In this document: in pieces, positions 9,492 to 16,990 of the stretch
How the letters are laid out: the number at the start of each line of letters is the position of its first letter
Numbering within the stretch: position 1 is the first letter of the stretch
Assembly (NCBI GenBank): GCA_040905845.1
Contig: JBBDQV010000161.1
Location: 25,467-89,466, forward strand
Source of the DNA: VGDP01 sp040905845
GTDB taxonomy: Bacteria > Pseudomonadota > Alphaproteobacteria > SP197
Direction of reading: 5' to 3'
DNA length: 64,000 nt
The notes under the pieces: generated by a model
Told to the model about the DNA's origin: nothing
Database searches by the model: none
Seen by the model: only the letters and a program-made list of their open reading frames with translations
Made by a program: the position numbers and the translations under genes

Positions 9492-10775
9492 ATGATCGAC
9501 CAGACGCTGGCCACGCAAATCCGCGGCGCCGTCGACGCCGGCTTCGACGCGCAGATCGACTTCACCCGCGAGCTCATAAAATTTCCCTCGCTGCGCGGAC
9601 ACGAACAGACGGCGCAGGACTTCATGGCCGGCGCGCTCGCCGAGCGCGGCTACGCCGTGGACCGCTGGGAAATCGACCTCGACGCGATCCGTCATTTGCC
9701 GGGCTACTCCCCCGTCCTCGCCGGCTACGAGGATGCCCTCAACACGGTCGGAACGCTGCGCTCGTCGAGCCGCAAGGGCCGCTCGCTGATCCTCAACGGC
9801 CACATCGACGTGGTGCCGGAGGGCCCCTACGCCATGTGGCAGACGCCGCCGTTCGAGCCGCGCCGCGACGGCGACTGGCTCTACGGTCGTGGCGGCGGCG
9901 ACATGAAGGCGGGGCTGGCCGATGCGATCTACGCGATCGCCGCGCTCAGCCGGCTGGGCTGGCGCCCCGCGGCCGACGTCCATCTCCAGTCGGTGATCGA
10001 GGAGGAGTGCACCGGCAACGGCGCGCTCGCCTGCGTCGCGCGCGGCTACCGCGCGGACGCCGCGCTGATCCCCGAGCCCTCGGCCGAGCGCCTGTCGCGC
10101 GGCCAGCTCGGCGTCATGTGGTTCCACGTCAAGCTCAAGGGCGTCCCGGTCCACGTCGCTTACGCCGGCACCTGCATGAACGCGATCGAGGCCGCCGTTC
10201 CGATCATCCGTGCGCTGCACGAGCTCGAGGACCGCTGGAACGGCCGTCGCCACGAGCACGCGCTGTGGGCCAAGCACGATCACCCGATCAACCTCAACGT
10301 CGGCAAGATCCAGGGCGGCGACTGGGCCTCCAGCGTGCCCGCGTGGGTGCGCTTCGACGCCCGCGTCAGCGTCTTCCCCGGCCAGAGCCTGAAGGAGGCG
10401 CGCCAGGAGATCGAGGATTGCGTCCGCTCGGCCGCCGCAGGCAACCGGTTCCTCGCCAACAACCCGCCCGAGGTCGTGTTCGACGGCTTCCAGGCCGAAG
10501 GCTACGTGCTCGAGCCCGGCGGCGAGGCCGAGGCGACGCTGCGCGCCGCCCATCGCACGGTCTACGGCGCCGAGCCCGAGGAGCGGGTCTCGACCGGCAC
10601 CACCGACGCGCGGTTTTTCGGCCTCTACCAGGGCATTCCGGCCATGGTCTACGGCCCTTCGGCCGACAGCATCCACGGCTTCAACGAGCGCGTGTCGCTC
10701 GAATCCATGCGCCGCAACACCCAGGCCATCGCGCTCTTCGTCGCCGACTGGTGCGGGCTGGAGAAGGCGCCGTAG
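9492..10775 (+). CDS. M20 family metallopeptidase (ArgE/DapE/ACY1-type deacylase)
   Basis: The 427-residue cytoplasmic protein has the M20 zinc-site motifs in order: NGHIDVVP, YGRGGGDMKAG, the catalytic EEECTGNG and, near the end, a His in MVYGPSADSIHGFNE. The dimerisation domain lies between. M20 enzymes remove acyl groups from amino acids or cleave dipeptides. A 40-bp gap separates it from the glycosyltransferase. It is distinct from the ArgE-like enzyme at 46944-48098, being longer and having an inserted loop around residues 65-85. The exact substrate is unknown, and its place inside a glycan locus may be incidental. Confidence 0.88.
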   Translation: MIDQTLATQIRGAVDAGFDAQIDFTRELIKFPSLRGHEQTAQDFMAGALAERGYAVDRWEIDLDAIRHLPGYSPVLAGYEDALNTVGTLRSSSRKGRSLILNGHIDVVPEGPYAMWQTPPFEPRRDGDWLYGRGGGDMKAGLADAIYAIAALSRLGWRPAADVHLQSVIEEECTGNGALACVARGYRADAALIPEPSAERLSRGQLGVMWFHVKLKGVPVHVAYAGTCMNAIEAAVPIIRALHELEDRWNGRRHEHALWAKHDHPINLNVGKIQGGDWASSVPAWVRFDARVSVFPGQSLKEARQEIEDCVRSAAAGNRFLANNPPEVVFDGFQAEGYVLEPGGEAEATLRAAHRTVYGAEPEERVSTGTTDARFFGLYQGIPAMVYGPSADSIHGFNERVSLESMRRNTQAIALFVADWCGLEKAP

Positions 10776-10802
10776 CGCGCACGAGCGATCGGGCGCCCAG
10801 GC

Positions 10803-11384
10803 ATGATCGGCCGGCTCTACGGCTGGACCATGCGCATGGCCGCGCACAGGCGCGCGCTGCCGATCCTCGCCGTGGTCTCGTTCGCCGAGAGCTCGTTCTT
10901 CCCAGTGCCGCCCGACGTCATGCTGGTGCCCATGGTGCTGGCCGATCGCGCGCGCGCCTGGCGCATCGCGCTCGTCTGCACCATAGCCTCGGTCGTCGGC
11001 GGGCTCGCCGGCTACGCCATCGGCGCGCTGCTGTTCGAGGCGCTCGGCCGGCCGATTCTCGAGCTCTACGGCGCCATGAGCCAGTTCGACGCGCTCAAGG
11101 AGCTCTACGACGAATGGGGGCTGTGGGTCATCCTGATCAAGGGCCTGACGCCGATCCCCTACAAGGTCGTCACCATCGCCTCGGGTGCGTTCGACTTCGA
11201 CCTGGCGACCTTCATCGCGGCGTCGATCGCGACGCGCGGCGTTCGCTTCTTCCTGCTGACCGGGGTGCTGTGGTACTGGGGCCCGAGCGTGCGCGGGTTT
11301 CTCGATCGTTACGTCGTCCCACTCACCTGGGGGTTCCTGGCCCTCGTCATCGCGGGCTTCGTCGCGCTGCGCTGGGTGTTCTGA
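10803..11384 (+). CDS. YqaA/DedA-type VTT-domain membrane protein
   Basis: The 193-residue protein is hydrophobic with several transmembrane stretches. It carries the SNARE-associated/VTT pattern: SFAESSFFPVPPDVMLVPMV near the N-terminus and LIKGLTPIPYKVVTIASGA in the second half, with the FxP...P and G-x-x-P motifs typical of YqaA. Members are inner-membrane proteins implicated in lipid handling and membrane homeostasis. It lies 27 bp after the M20 peptidase and may be cotranscribed. It converges on the amidotransferase gene with only 7 bp between the stop codons. Confidence 0.85.
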   Translation: MIGRLYGWTMRMAAHRRALPILAVVSFAESSFFPVPPDVMLVPMVLADRARAWRIALVCTIASVVGGLAGYAIGALLFEALGRPILELYGAMSQFDALKELYDEWGLWVILIKGLTPIPYKVVTIASGAFDFDLATFIAASIATRGVRFFLLTGVLWYWGPSVRGFLDRYVVPLTWGFLALVIAGFVALRWVF

Positions 11385-11391
11385 ACCGGCG

Positions 11392-13320
11392 TCACGCCCC
11401 GGCGGCGGCGCGGCGCCGGCCGGGCTCGACCGCGCCCGCCTCGCGCGCGAGGAACGCCTCGAACATCAGCACGTTCCACAGCACGGGGTTGTGGTCCCTG
11501 AGCCCCGACTGGTGCTCGGCCACCAGGCGCGCGACCGTGGCGGGTTCGATCAGGTCGCTGTCGCCGAGCGGCTCGCTTCGCGCCAGGGCCCGCATGCGCC
11601 CGGCCAAGGGCCCGCGGAACCAGGCGGCCAGGGGCACGGCGAACCCCTGCTTGGGCCGGTAGAGCAGGTGCCTGGGCACATAGCGCTCGAAGGCTTTCTT
11701 GAGCAGGGCCTTCTTCTCGCCGCCACGCACCCTGAGGCCGGCCGGCAATGTCGCCGCCCATTCGACCAGCCGGTGGTCGAGGAACGGCACGCGCACCTCG
11801 AGCGAGTTGGCCATCGCGGCGCGGTCGACCTTGACCAGCATGCGGCCCGACAGCCACGTCTTGAGGTCGGCGTACTGGGCCTGGGCCACGGGATCGTCCG
11901 AGCCCGCCTCGGCCATCAGCGGGCCGAGGATCGAGCCCGCGTGATAGCCGCCGAGCGCGCGCGCGAGGGCGGGCGTGTAAAGGGCGCGTCGCGTCGCGTC
12001 ATCGACGATGTTGACGCTCTGGAAGTAGCCGGCCGCGGACGACAGCGCGAGCTCCTGGAACGTGTGCTTGAAGCGCAAGTGTCGGGGCGCCCAGTCGAGC
12101 TTGGGCCACAGCCGCCCCAGAAGGCCGAACAGCGGGGCGCGCACGAAGCCGGGCAGCAGCCCGCGCACCCGCTCCTCGCGCTGGTGCCAGAGGTAGCGCC
12201 GATAGCCCGCGAACACCTCGTCGCCGCCGTCGCCCGAAACTGCGACCTTGACGGAGGCGCGCGCGAGCTCGGCGACGCGGTAGGTCGGCAGCGCCGAGGC
12301 ATCGCCGAACGGCTCGTCGTAGATCGCGGCGAGCCGATCCACCAGGCTCATGTCGTCGGGGTCGACCTCGCGGGTCACGTGGTCGGTGCGGTAGCGTTCG
12401 GCGACCTCGCGGGCGTAGGCCGACTCGTCCTCCGGCGTGCCGCGGAATCCGATCGAGAAGGTCGTCACCGGGCCGCTGGCGAGGCTGGCCATCTGGGCGA
12501 CGACGCCGCTCGAATCGACGCCGCCGGACAGGAACGCGCCGACGGGCACGTCGGCGACCATGCAGTAGCGCACGGCCTCGCCGAACCGTTCGATCAAGGC
12601 CTCGGCCGCCTCGGCCTCATCGCCGGGCCCGTCGGTCGCCATGGTCAAGCGCCAGTAGGGCTGGAGGCGCGCTCGCTCGCCCCGGCGCCAGACCAATTTG
12701 TGCGCGGCGGGCAATTTCGCCACGCCGCGATAGATGGTGCGCGGGTCGGGGATGTAGCCGTAGGCGAAGTAGTCCTCGACCGCCAGCGCGTCGATGGCGT
12801 GCCCAAGCCCGGGGTGCTCCACGAGCGCCTTGAGCTCGGAGCCGAACACGACCTGGCCGTCGGCGAGCTCGGACCAGTAGAGCGGACGCTCGCCCAGCCG
12901 GTCGCGCGCGAGCATCAGGGTTTCCTTGGCCTCGTCCCACAAGGCGATCGCGAACATGCCGCGCAACCGGTCGAGCACCGCCTCGCCCCAAACTTGCCAG
13001 CCCTGGATGATGACCTCGGTGTCGCTCTTGGTCCTGAAGGTTCGGCCGAGCCCGCGCAGCTCCTCGGCGATCTCGCGGTAGTTGTAGATCTCGCCGTTGA
13101 ACGCCACGGCGACCGTGCCATCGGGGCTGAACATCGGCTGCTGGCCGGTCGAAAGGTCGATGATCGCGAGCCGCCGGTGGGCGAGGCCGATGCCGGGCGC
13201 GACGTGGAGCCCGCGCCCGTCCGGCCCGCGATGGGCCAGCGCGTCGCCCATGCGCGCGACCAGCGCGGCGTCCAGGGGACGCCGACCACGGCTGTCGAAG
13301 ATGCCTGCGATGCCGCACAT
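11392..13320 (-). CDS. asnB: Glutamine-hydrolysing asparagine synthase-like amidotransferase (XrtA/exosortase-A-associated type)
   Basis: The 642-residue protein starts MCGIAGIFDSRGRRPLD, so after Met removal Cys2 is the glutaminase nucleophile. The class II glutaminase domain spans residues about 2-190 (LAHRGPDG, FNGEIYNYRE). The synthetase domain follows, with the ATP pyrophosphatase loop FLSGGVDSS and later VSGDGGDEVFAGYRRY. The N-terminus matches the subfamily named exosortase A system-associated amidotransferase 1 better than ordinary AsnB. It would move ammonia from glutamine to a carboxylate, perhaps on a sugar or peptide of the extracellular polymer. In-frame codons extend to 13362 but the Cys must be second, fixing the start at 13320. 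Confidence 0.9.
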   Translation of the reverse strand: MCGIAGIFDSRGRRPLDAALVARMGDALAHRGPDGRGLHVAPGIGLAHRRLAIIDLSTGQQPMFSPDGTVAVAFNGEIYNYREIAEELRGLGRTFRTKSDTEVIIQGWQVWGEAVLDRLRGMFAIALWDEAKETLMLARDRLGERPLYWSELADGQVVFGSELKALVEHPGLGHAIDALAVEDYFAYGYIPDPRTIYRGVAKLPAAHKLVWRRGERARLQPYWRLTMATDGPGDEAEAAEALIERFGEAVRYCMVADVPVGAFLSGGVDSSGVVAQMASLASGPVTTFSIGFRGTPEDESAYAREVAERYRTDHVTREVDPDDMSLVDRLAAIYDEPFGDASALPTYRVAELARASVKVAVSGDGGDEVFAGYRRYLWHQREERVRGLLPGFVRAPLFGLLGRLWPKLDWAPRHLRFKHTFQELALSSAAGYFQSVNIVDDATRRALYTPALARALGGYHAGSILGPLMAEAGSDDPVAQAQYADLKTWLSGRMLVKVDRAAMANSLEVRVPFLDHRLVEWAATLPAGLRVRGGEKKALLKKAFERYVPRHLLYRPKQGFAVPLAAWFRGPLAGRMRALARSEPLGDSDLIEPATVARLVAEHQSGLRDHNPVLWNVLMFEAFLAREAGAVEPGRRRAAAGA

Positions 13321-13404
13321 TGGCGCAATGATCATGCAAGACCGATGCCCAGAGCGTAGCATCGCGGGCGTTACCTGTCCGTTCCCGAGCGGCTATAAGG
13401 GGGC

Positions 13405-13911
13405 ATGGCCATCATTGCCGACGCCAGGCTCGCGCGGCTCGGAGTCCGTTCGCTGGCGCTCGCGCTCGCAGGCGCGAGCGGCGCGCTGCTGCTTGGCGCG
13501 CTCTATTTTCAATACGTCGAAGGGCTGGCGCCGTGCCCGTTGTGCCTCTATCAACGATATGCCCACGTGACGAGCCTCGCGCTCGCGCTCGGCGCGGCCG
13601 CGGCACACCCTCGCATCGGTCGCGTCCTGCTCGGCTTGACCGGTCTCGCGTTCATTGCCGGCGCGGGCGTGGCCGGGTTCCACGCCGGCGTCGAGCAGCA
13701 CTGGTGGGCCGGGCTCGAAGGCTGCACGGGCGAGGTGCCTTCGGGGCTATCGCTCGACGAGCTCAAGGCCCAGCTCCTGGAGGCTTCGCCGGCGCGCTGC
13801 GACGAGATCCCATGGTCACTTTTCGGCCTGTCCATGGCGGCGTGGAACGGAGTTCTCTCGACCGGACTCGCCGTGGTCGCGCTGATCGGCGCGCGCCGGG
13901 CCCATGGCTGA
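13405..13911 (+). CDS. dsbB: Disulfide bond formation protein B (DsbB)
   Basis: This 168-residue inner-membrane protein has four hydrophobic segments. The first periplasmic loop carries the quinone-linked redox pair CPLC (C44, C47). The second loop has two more cysteines (GCTG C107 and RCDE C132) that exchange disulfides with DsbA. It reoxidises DsbA and passes electrons to ubiquinone. The next gene, coq7, makes ubiquinone, and its start overlaps this stop by 8 bp, so the pair is translationally coupled. It is divergent from the amidotransferase gene, with an 84-bp shared promoter region. Confidence 0.94.
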   Translation: MAIIADARLARLGVRSLALALAGASGALLLGALYFQYVEGLAPCPLCLYQRYAHVTSLALALGAAAAHPRIGRVLLGLTGLAFIAGAGVAGFHAGVEQHWWAGLEGCTGEVPSGLSLDELKAQLLEASPARCDEIPWSLFGLSMAAWNGVLSTGLAVVALIGARRAHG

Positions 13912-14470
13912 GCGCCGGCGCCCGCGCACGCTCGCCGAGCGCCTGCCCGGCGATCCGTCGGCGGCCGACCAGGTCGCCGCCATGATCCGCGTCGATCACG
14001 CCGGGGAATACGGCGCCAAGCGCATCTACGACGGCCAGCTCGCCGTGCTCGGGCCCTCGGCCGAGACCGAGGCGATCCGGCGCATGGCCGAGCAGGAGCG
14101 CCGGCACCTGGAGACGTTCGACAAGGCCCTGGTCGAGCGCCGGGTGCGACCGACCCTCCTCGCTCCGGTCTGGCACGCGGCGGGCTTCGCGCTCGGCGCG
14201 GCGACCGCGCTTATCGGGCCCAAGGCAGCGATGGCGTGCACCGAGGCGGTCGAGAGCGTGATCGACGAGCACTACGCCCGCCAGGCCGCGCGGCTCGGTG
14301 ACGAGGAGGGTGCATTGCGCGCGACAATCGAGGAATTCCGCGCCGACGAGGTCGAGCACAAGGAAACCGCGCGCGCCCATGGCGCCGCCGACGCACCCGC
14401 CTACGAACCCCTGACCGCCGCCATCAAGGCCGGCACCCGCCTCGCGATCTGGCTGTCGAGCAGGGTGTGA
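13904..14470 (+). CDS. coq7: 3-demethoxyubiquinol 3-hydroxylase (Coq7 family)
   Basis: The 188-residue protein is a carboxylate-bridged di-iron hydroxylase acting late in ubiquinone biosynthesis. The iron ligands are visible as two repeats: E35 in DHAGEYGA with E65xxH68 in EQERRH, then the E in EAVESVIDEHY with ExxH in DEVEHKE. Hydrophobic stretches near residues 90-110 would sit at the membrane. Presence of coq7 rather than only UbiF-type FAD enzymes is typical of many Alphaproteobacteria. It overlaps dsbB by 8 bp. Confidence 0.95.
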   Translation: MAERRRPRTLAERLPGDPSAADQVAAMIRVDHAGEYGAKRIYDGQLAVLGPSAETEAIRRMAEQERRHLETFDKALVERRVRPTLLAPVWHAAGFALGAATALIGPKAAMACTEAVESVIDEHYARQAARLGDEEGALRATIEEFRADEVEHKETARAHGAADAPAYEPLTAAIKAGTRLAIWLSSRV

Positions 14471-14510
14471 GACCGCCGCGCGAAAGAAGGGACTCACGCG
14501 GTGCGCGGAT

Positions 14511-14644
14511 GCGCTACCCCTTTCCCCGACCCTCTCCCACGAAGGGGAGAAGGGGATACTCTTGTCGCGGCGAGAGCTTCCCCTCGCCCCTGTTGGGCGA
14601 GGGAGGGGCCCATCGCCTCAGGCGATGGGAGGGTGAGGGGGAAC
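14511..14644. repeat. CCCTCTCCC-type intergenic palindromic repeat, copy 1
   Basis: The stretch is built of nested palindromes: CCTCTCCCACGAAGGGGAGA near 14531-14550, CCCTCGCCCCTGTTGGGCGAGGG near 14581-14603, and CCCATCGCCTCAGGCGATGGG near 14609-14629. The last unit is the reverse complement homologue of the unit at 50220-50256. It sits between coq7 and the low-GC gene and encodes nothing. Confidence 0.8.
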
Positions 14645-14687
14645 ACAGGTGTATCAATTCCTACACTCAGCGACATGAGGTCGGACA

Positions 14688-15110
14688 ATGGAGTTCGTCG
14701 CCTATGCAATCGCCTTTCTCGCGGTAGCAATTGCGTTCGGGCAATGGTGGACCGCTCGGCAGAAGCTCGTGCTCGACCTCTTCGAAAAGCGCTTTCAGGT
14801 CTATTTGGACGTTCGGCGCATCGCAAGCGAAGCGGTGCAAATTGGCCAGCTCAGCGATAAAGGCTCGCCGAATGAGGTGCTCGCGCGAGGCCGCTTTCTC
14901 TTCGGTCATGAAGTAGTTGAAGCGCTACAAACTCTTCATAAGCTTACAATTGATCTCGAAATGAAAAATCCTACAGCCGCGATTCAAATCAACGAACAAT
15001 TTAAGACTATGTTTCCTCTGTTCGAACCGTATCTTCAGATGACGCAGCGCCAGCCGGTAGCGGCCCTGATAGTATGGACAAAGAAGATGAAGACGCGGAG
15101 AAGAAGGTGA
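14688..15110 (+). CDS. Low-GC hypothetical protein with one N-terminal membrane segment
   Basis: The 140-residue product begins MEFVAYAIAFLAVAIAFGQWW, a single hydrophobic helix, followed by a charged helical region (LVLDLFEKRFQVYLDVRRIA) and a basic tail KKMKTRRRR. The codon use is much richer in A and T than the neighbours (AAT, ATT, AAA, TTT are frequent), pointing to recent transfer. I recall short proteins of this shape scattered in accessory regions but know no function. The start ATG 14688 has AGGTC upstream. It lies between a palindromic repeat and a RAYT transposon. Confidence 0.65.
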   Translation: MEFVAYAIAFLAVAIAFGQWWTARQKLVLDLFEKRFQVYLDVRRIASEAVQIGQLSDKGSPNEVLARGRFLFGHEVVEALQTLHKLTIDLEMKNPTAAIQINEQFKTMFPLFEPYLQMTQRQPVAALIVWTKKMKTRRRR

Positions 15111-15185
15111 ACCTAACCAATCGCCTCGTGATGTCTCGTTCTAGCCCCGGCGTTTGGTTCCTCGCGCGGTGCCCCGCCTCAATCG

Positions 15186-15248
15186 GGATCCAGCTCGGTG
15201 TCCCAGTAGAGGAAGTCGCGCCAGCTCTCGTGCAGGAAGTTGGGTGGG
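15186..15248 (-). pseudogene. Duplicated 3' end fragment of the HNH endonuclease gene
   Basis: These 63 bp match 16281-16343, the 3' end of the HNH gene at 16274-16837, with only three differences. Weaker similarity continues about 10 bp past the stop-codon side. On the minus strand the fragment still reads the conserved end LHESWRDFLYWDT. It stops a few bases before the left inverted repeat of the transposon. It is too short to work and is a remnant or a captured copy. Confidence 0.85.
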
Positions 15249-15253
15249 TAAAT

Positions 15254-16049
15254 GGTGACAGTATATATTTTCTTGTGTTAGTTTGATGCGGATCGTTCGC
15301 CACAACTCGAGGTCCGCCATGGCCCGTCTCGCGCGCGTCGTCGTTCCCGGCCTGCCCCATCTCGTCACCCAGCGCGGCAACCGGGGCGAGCCGATCTTCC
15401 TCGAGGACGGCGATCAGAAACTCTACCTCCGCCTGCTGGCCGAGCGGGCCCGGCTCGCGCGCGTCGAGGTGTGGGCTTACTGCCTGATGCCGAACCACGT
15501 TCACTTGATCGTGGTGCCGAGGACCGCCGACGGCGTCCGCGCCGCGATCGGCGAGGCGCACCGGCGCTACACCCGGTTCGTCAACCAGCGCGCTGGCCTC
15601 ACCGGACATCTGTTCCAAAGCCGGTTCGCCTCGGTGGTGATGGACGAGGAGCACCTACTCATGGCGGCGCGCTACATCGCGCTCAACCCGGTTCGCGCGC
15701 GACTCGTGCGCCGGGCGCGCGACTGGCCGTGGTCGAGCGCGCGCGCCCACCTCGCCGGGCGCGACGACGCGCTGGTCACGGTCCAGCCCCTGCTCGACCG
15801 CATCCCGCGCTTCGCCGAATTGCTGGAAACTCCGGCCGACGATCCCGACTTCGACGCGCTGCGCAAGGCCGAGAAGACGGGGCGGCCGCTCGGCGCGCCA
15901 AAGTTCATCGCCCGGCTCGAGAAGCGCCTGGGCCGCGCGCTCGCCCCGCAAAGACGCGGGCGCAAGCCGGGCGGCGCCAAGGCGGCAAAGTGAGCAGCAC
16001 CCGATGGCGTCGCCCCTTCGGGGCGCGGAATAAAACATATACTGTCACC
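15254..16049 (+). mobile_element. RAYT-type (IS200/IS605-like) mobile unit with 18-bp terminal inverted repeats
   Basis: The left end GGTGACAGTATATATTTT (15254-15271) and right end AAAACATATACTGTCACC (16032-16049) are inverted repeats with one mismatch in 18. They enclose a single HUH transposase gene, giving a unit of about 796 bp. Just outside the left end is the duplicated HNH fragment; just outside the right end are two REP hairpins. No target duplication is expected for this transposase class. Confidence 0.8.
15319..15993 (+). CDS. REP-associated tyrosine transposase (RAYT, Y1_Tnp family)
   Basis: The 224-residue protein is an HUH single-strand transposase. MARLARVVVPGLPHLVTQRGN is the usual N-terminus. 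The HUH metal site is H60-V-H62 in MPNHVHLIV, and the catalytic tyrosine is probably Y119 in ARYIALNPVRA. The C-terminal tail is basic (KTRAQ-like, rich in R, K and G). RAYTs mobilise REP hairpins, and such hairpins lie directly downstream at 16074-16193. I start at ATG 15319; an upstream start at 15283 adds 12 atypical residues. Confidence 0.92.
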   Translation: MARLARVVVPGLPHLVTQRGNRGEPIFLEDGDQKLYLRLLAERARLARVEVWAYCLMPNHVHLIVVPRTADGVRAAIGEAHRRYTRFVNQRAGLTGHLFQSRFASVVMDEEHLLMAARYIALNPVRARLVRRARDWPWSSARAHLAGRDDALVTVQPLLDRIPRFAELLETPADDPDFDALRKAEKTGRPLGAPKFIARLEKRLGRALAPQRRGRKPGGAKAAK

Positions 16050-16073
16050 GTTGTCGTCCCACCGTTGTCGCCC

Positions 16074-16193
16074 GTGCTTCGAGACGCGCCCTGCGGGCGC
16101 TCCTCAGCACGAACGGGGAGAGCAATCACGCATGGAAGCCGTTCACTAGCACCGTTCGCGGTGAGGAGCGTGCCGAAGGCACGCGTCTCGAAC
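16074..16193. repeat. Inverted pair of REP-like hairpins next to the RAYT gene
   Basis: Unit one (16074-16114) reads TTCGAGACGCGCC, loop, GGCGCTCCTCAG. Unit two (16154-16193) is its imperfect reverse complement, with GAGGAGCGTGCC, loop, GGCACGCGTCTCGAA. Each forms its own stem and the two can pair with each other, as in a BIME. The conserved head TTCGAGACG and tail CTCCTCA reappear at 32564-32687. The remaining bases up to 16273 hold nothing recognisable. Confidence 0.8.
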
Positions 16194-16273
16194 CGCGTGG
16201 CGAGCGCGAACCGGACAGCCGTGCGACACGCGCGGGCATGACGGGCCGTGGAATCGATCGACTCGAGGAGACC

Positions 16274-16837
16274 CTAATCCGGATCGAGCACGGTGTCCCA
16301 GTAGAGGAAGTCGCGCCAGCTCTCGTGCAGGAAGTTGGGCGGGAATCCGCGGCCCGCCTCGCGCAGCTCGTAGGTCGTCGGCATGCGCGGCGCGTACATC
16401 GGACGGCGCCCCGTTTCGCGCGCGAGCCGGCTGCCCTTGCTCAGGTTGCAGTCGGCGCACGCGGCGACGACGTTCTCCCACGTCGTCCGCCCGCCGCGCG
16501 AGCGGGGCACCACGTGGTCGAACGTCAGGTGATGGGACGGCAGCCGGTCGCCGCAGTACTGGCAGCTGAAGCGATCGCGCAGGAAGACGTTGAAGCGCGT
16601 GAAAGCCGGACGCTTGGTCAGCGGGATGAACTGCTTGAGCGCGACGACGCTCGGCAGCCGCATCTCGGCCGAGGGCGAGCGCACGACGCGGTCGTACTCC
16701 GAGAGGATGTGCACGCGCTCGAGGAACACGGCCTTGACGGTTTCGTACCAAGGCCAGACCGACAACGGGTAGTAGCTCAACGGCCGGAAATCGGCGTTGA
16801 GCAACAAAGCTGGGCAGGCGTCGAGTGACGCGGTCAT
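16274..16837 (-). CDS. HNH endonuclease family protein
   Basis: The 187-residue protein belongs to a widespread alphaproteobacterial HNH family beginning with a form of SLDACPALLLNADFRPLSYYPLS. The HNH core is C92xxC95 (SCQYC), D107-H108 (TFDHVVPRSRGG), N122 and C127xxC130. This is the zinc-stabilised treble-clef nuclease fold. Its biological role is not established; some relatives are single genes in core genomes rather than parts of restriction systems. AAGGAG abuts the ATG at 16837, so the GTG at 16852 may be the true start, adding five residues. The last 63 bp are duplicated across the nearby transposon. Confidence 0.88.
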   Translation of the reverse strand: MTASLDACPALLLNADFRPLSYYPLSVWPWYETVKAVFLERVHILSEYDRVVRSPSAEMRLPSVVALKQFIPLTKRPAFTRFNVFLRDRFSCQYCGDRLPSHHLTFDHVVPRSRGGRTTWENVVAACADCNLSKGSRLARETGRRPMYAPRMPTTYELREAGRGFPPNFLHESWRDFLYWDTVLDPD

Positions 16838-16990
16838 CTCCTTGCCTCGCACGCCAAGCTGGCCATGGGCCCCAATCTATAGCCGGATTGCGACATTTCC
16901 TCAACGCCGGCGCCGCTTTCGGGCCGGGAATGGGCTTCGCAAGCGCCGCCCCCTTGGCTACTGTCGCGATCCCGCCCGGAGACATCCCCC

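Noticed and set aside
9102..10847. Minus-strand open frame of 581 codons
   Set aside because: It lies opposite the M20 peptidase gene and has no recognisable motifs.
16274..16837. HNH gene as part of a restriction or anti-phage system
   Set aside because: No methylase, helicase or other defence gene is adjacent, and the family is a common single gene in Alphaproteobacteria.
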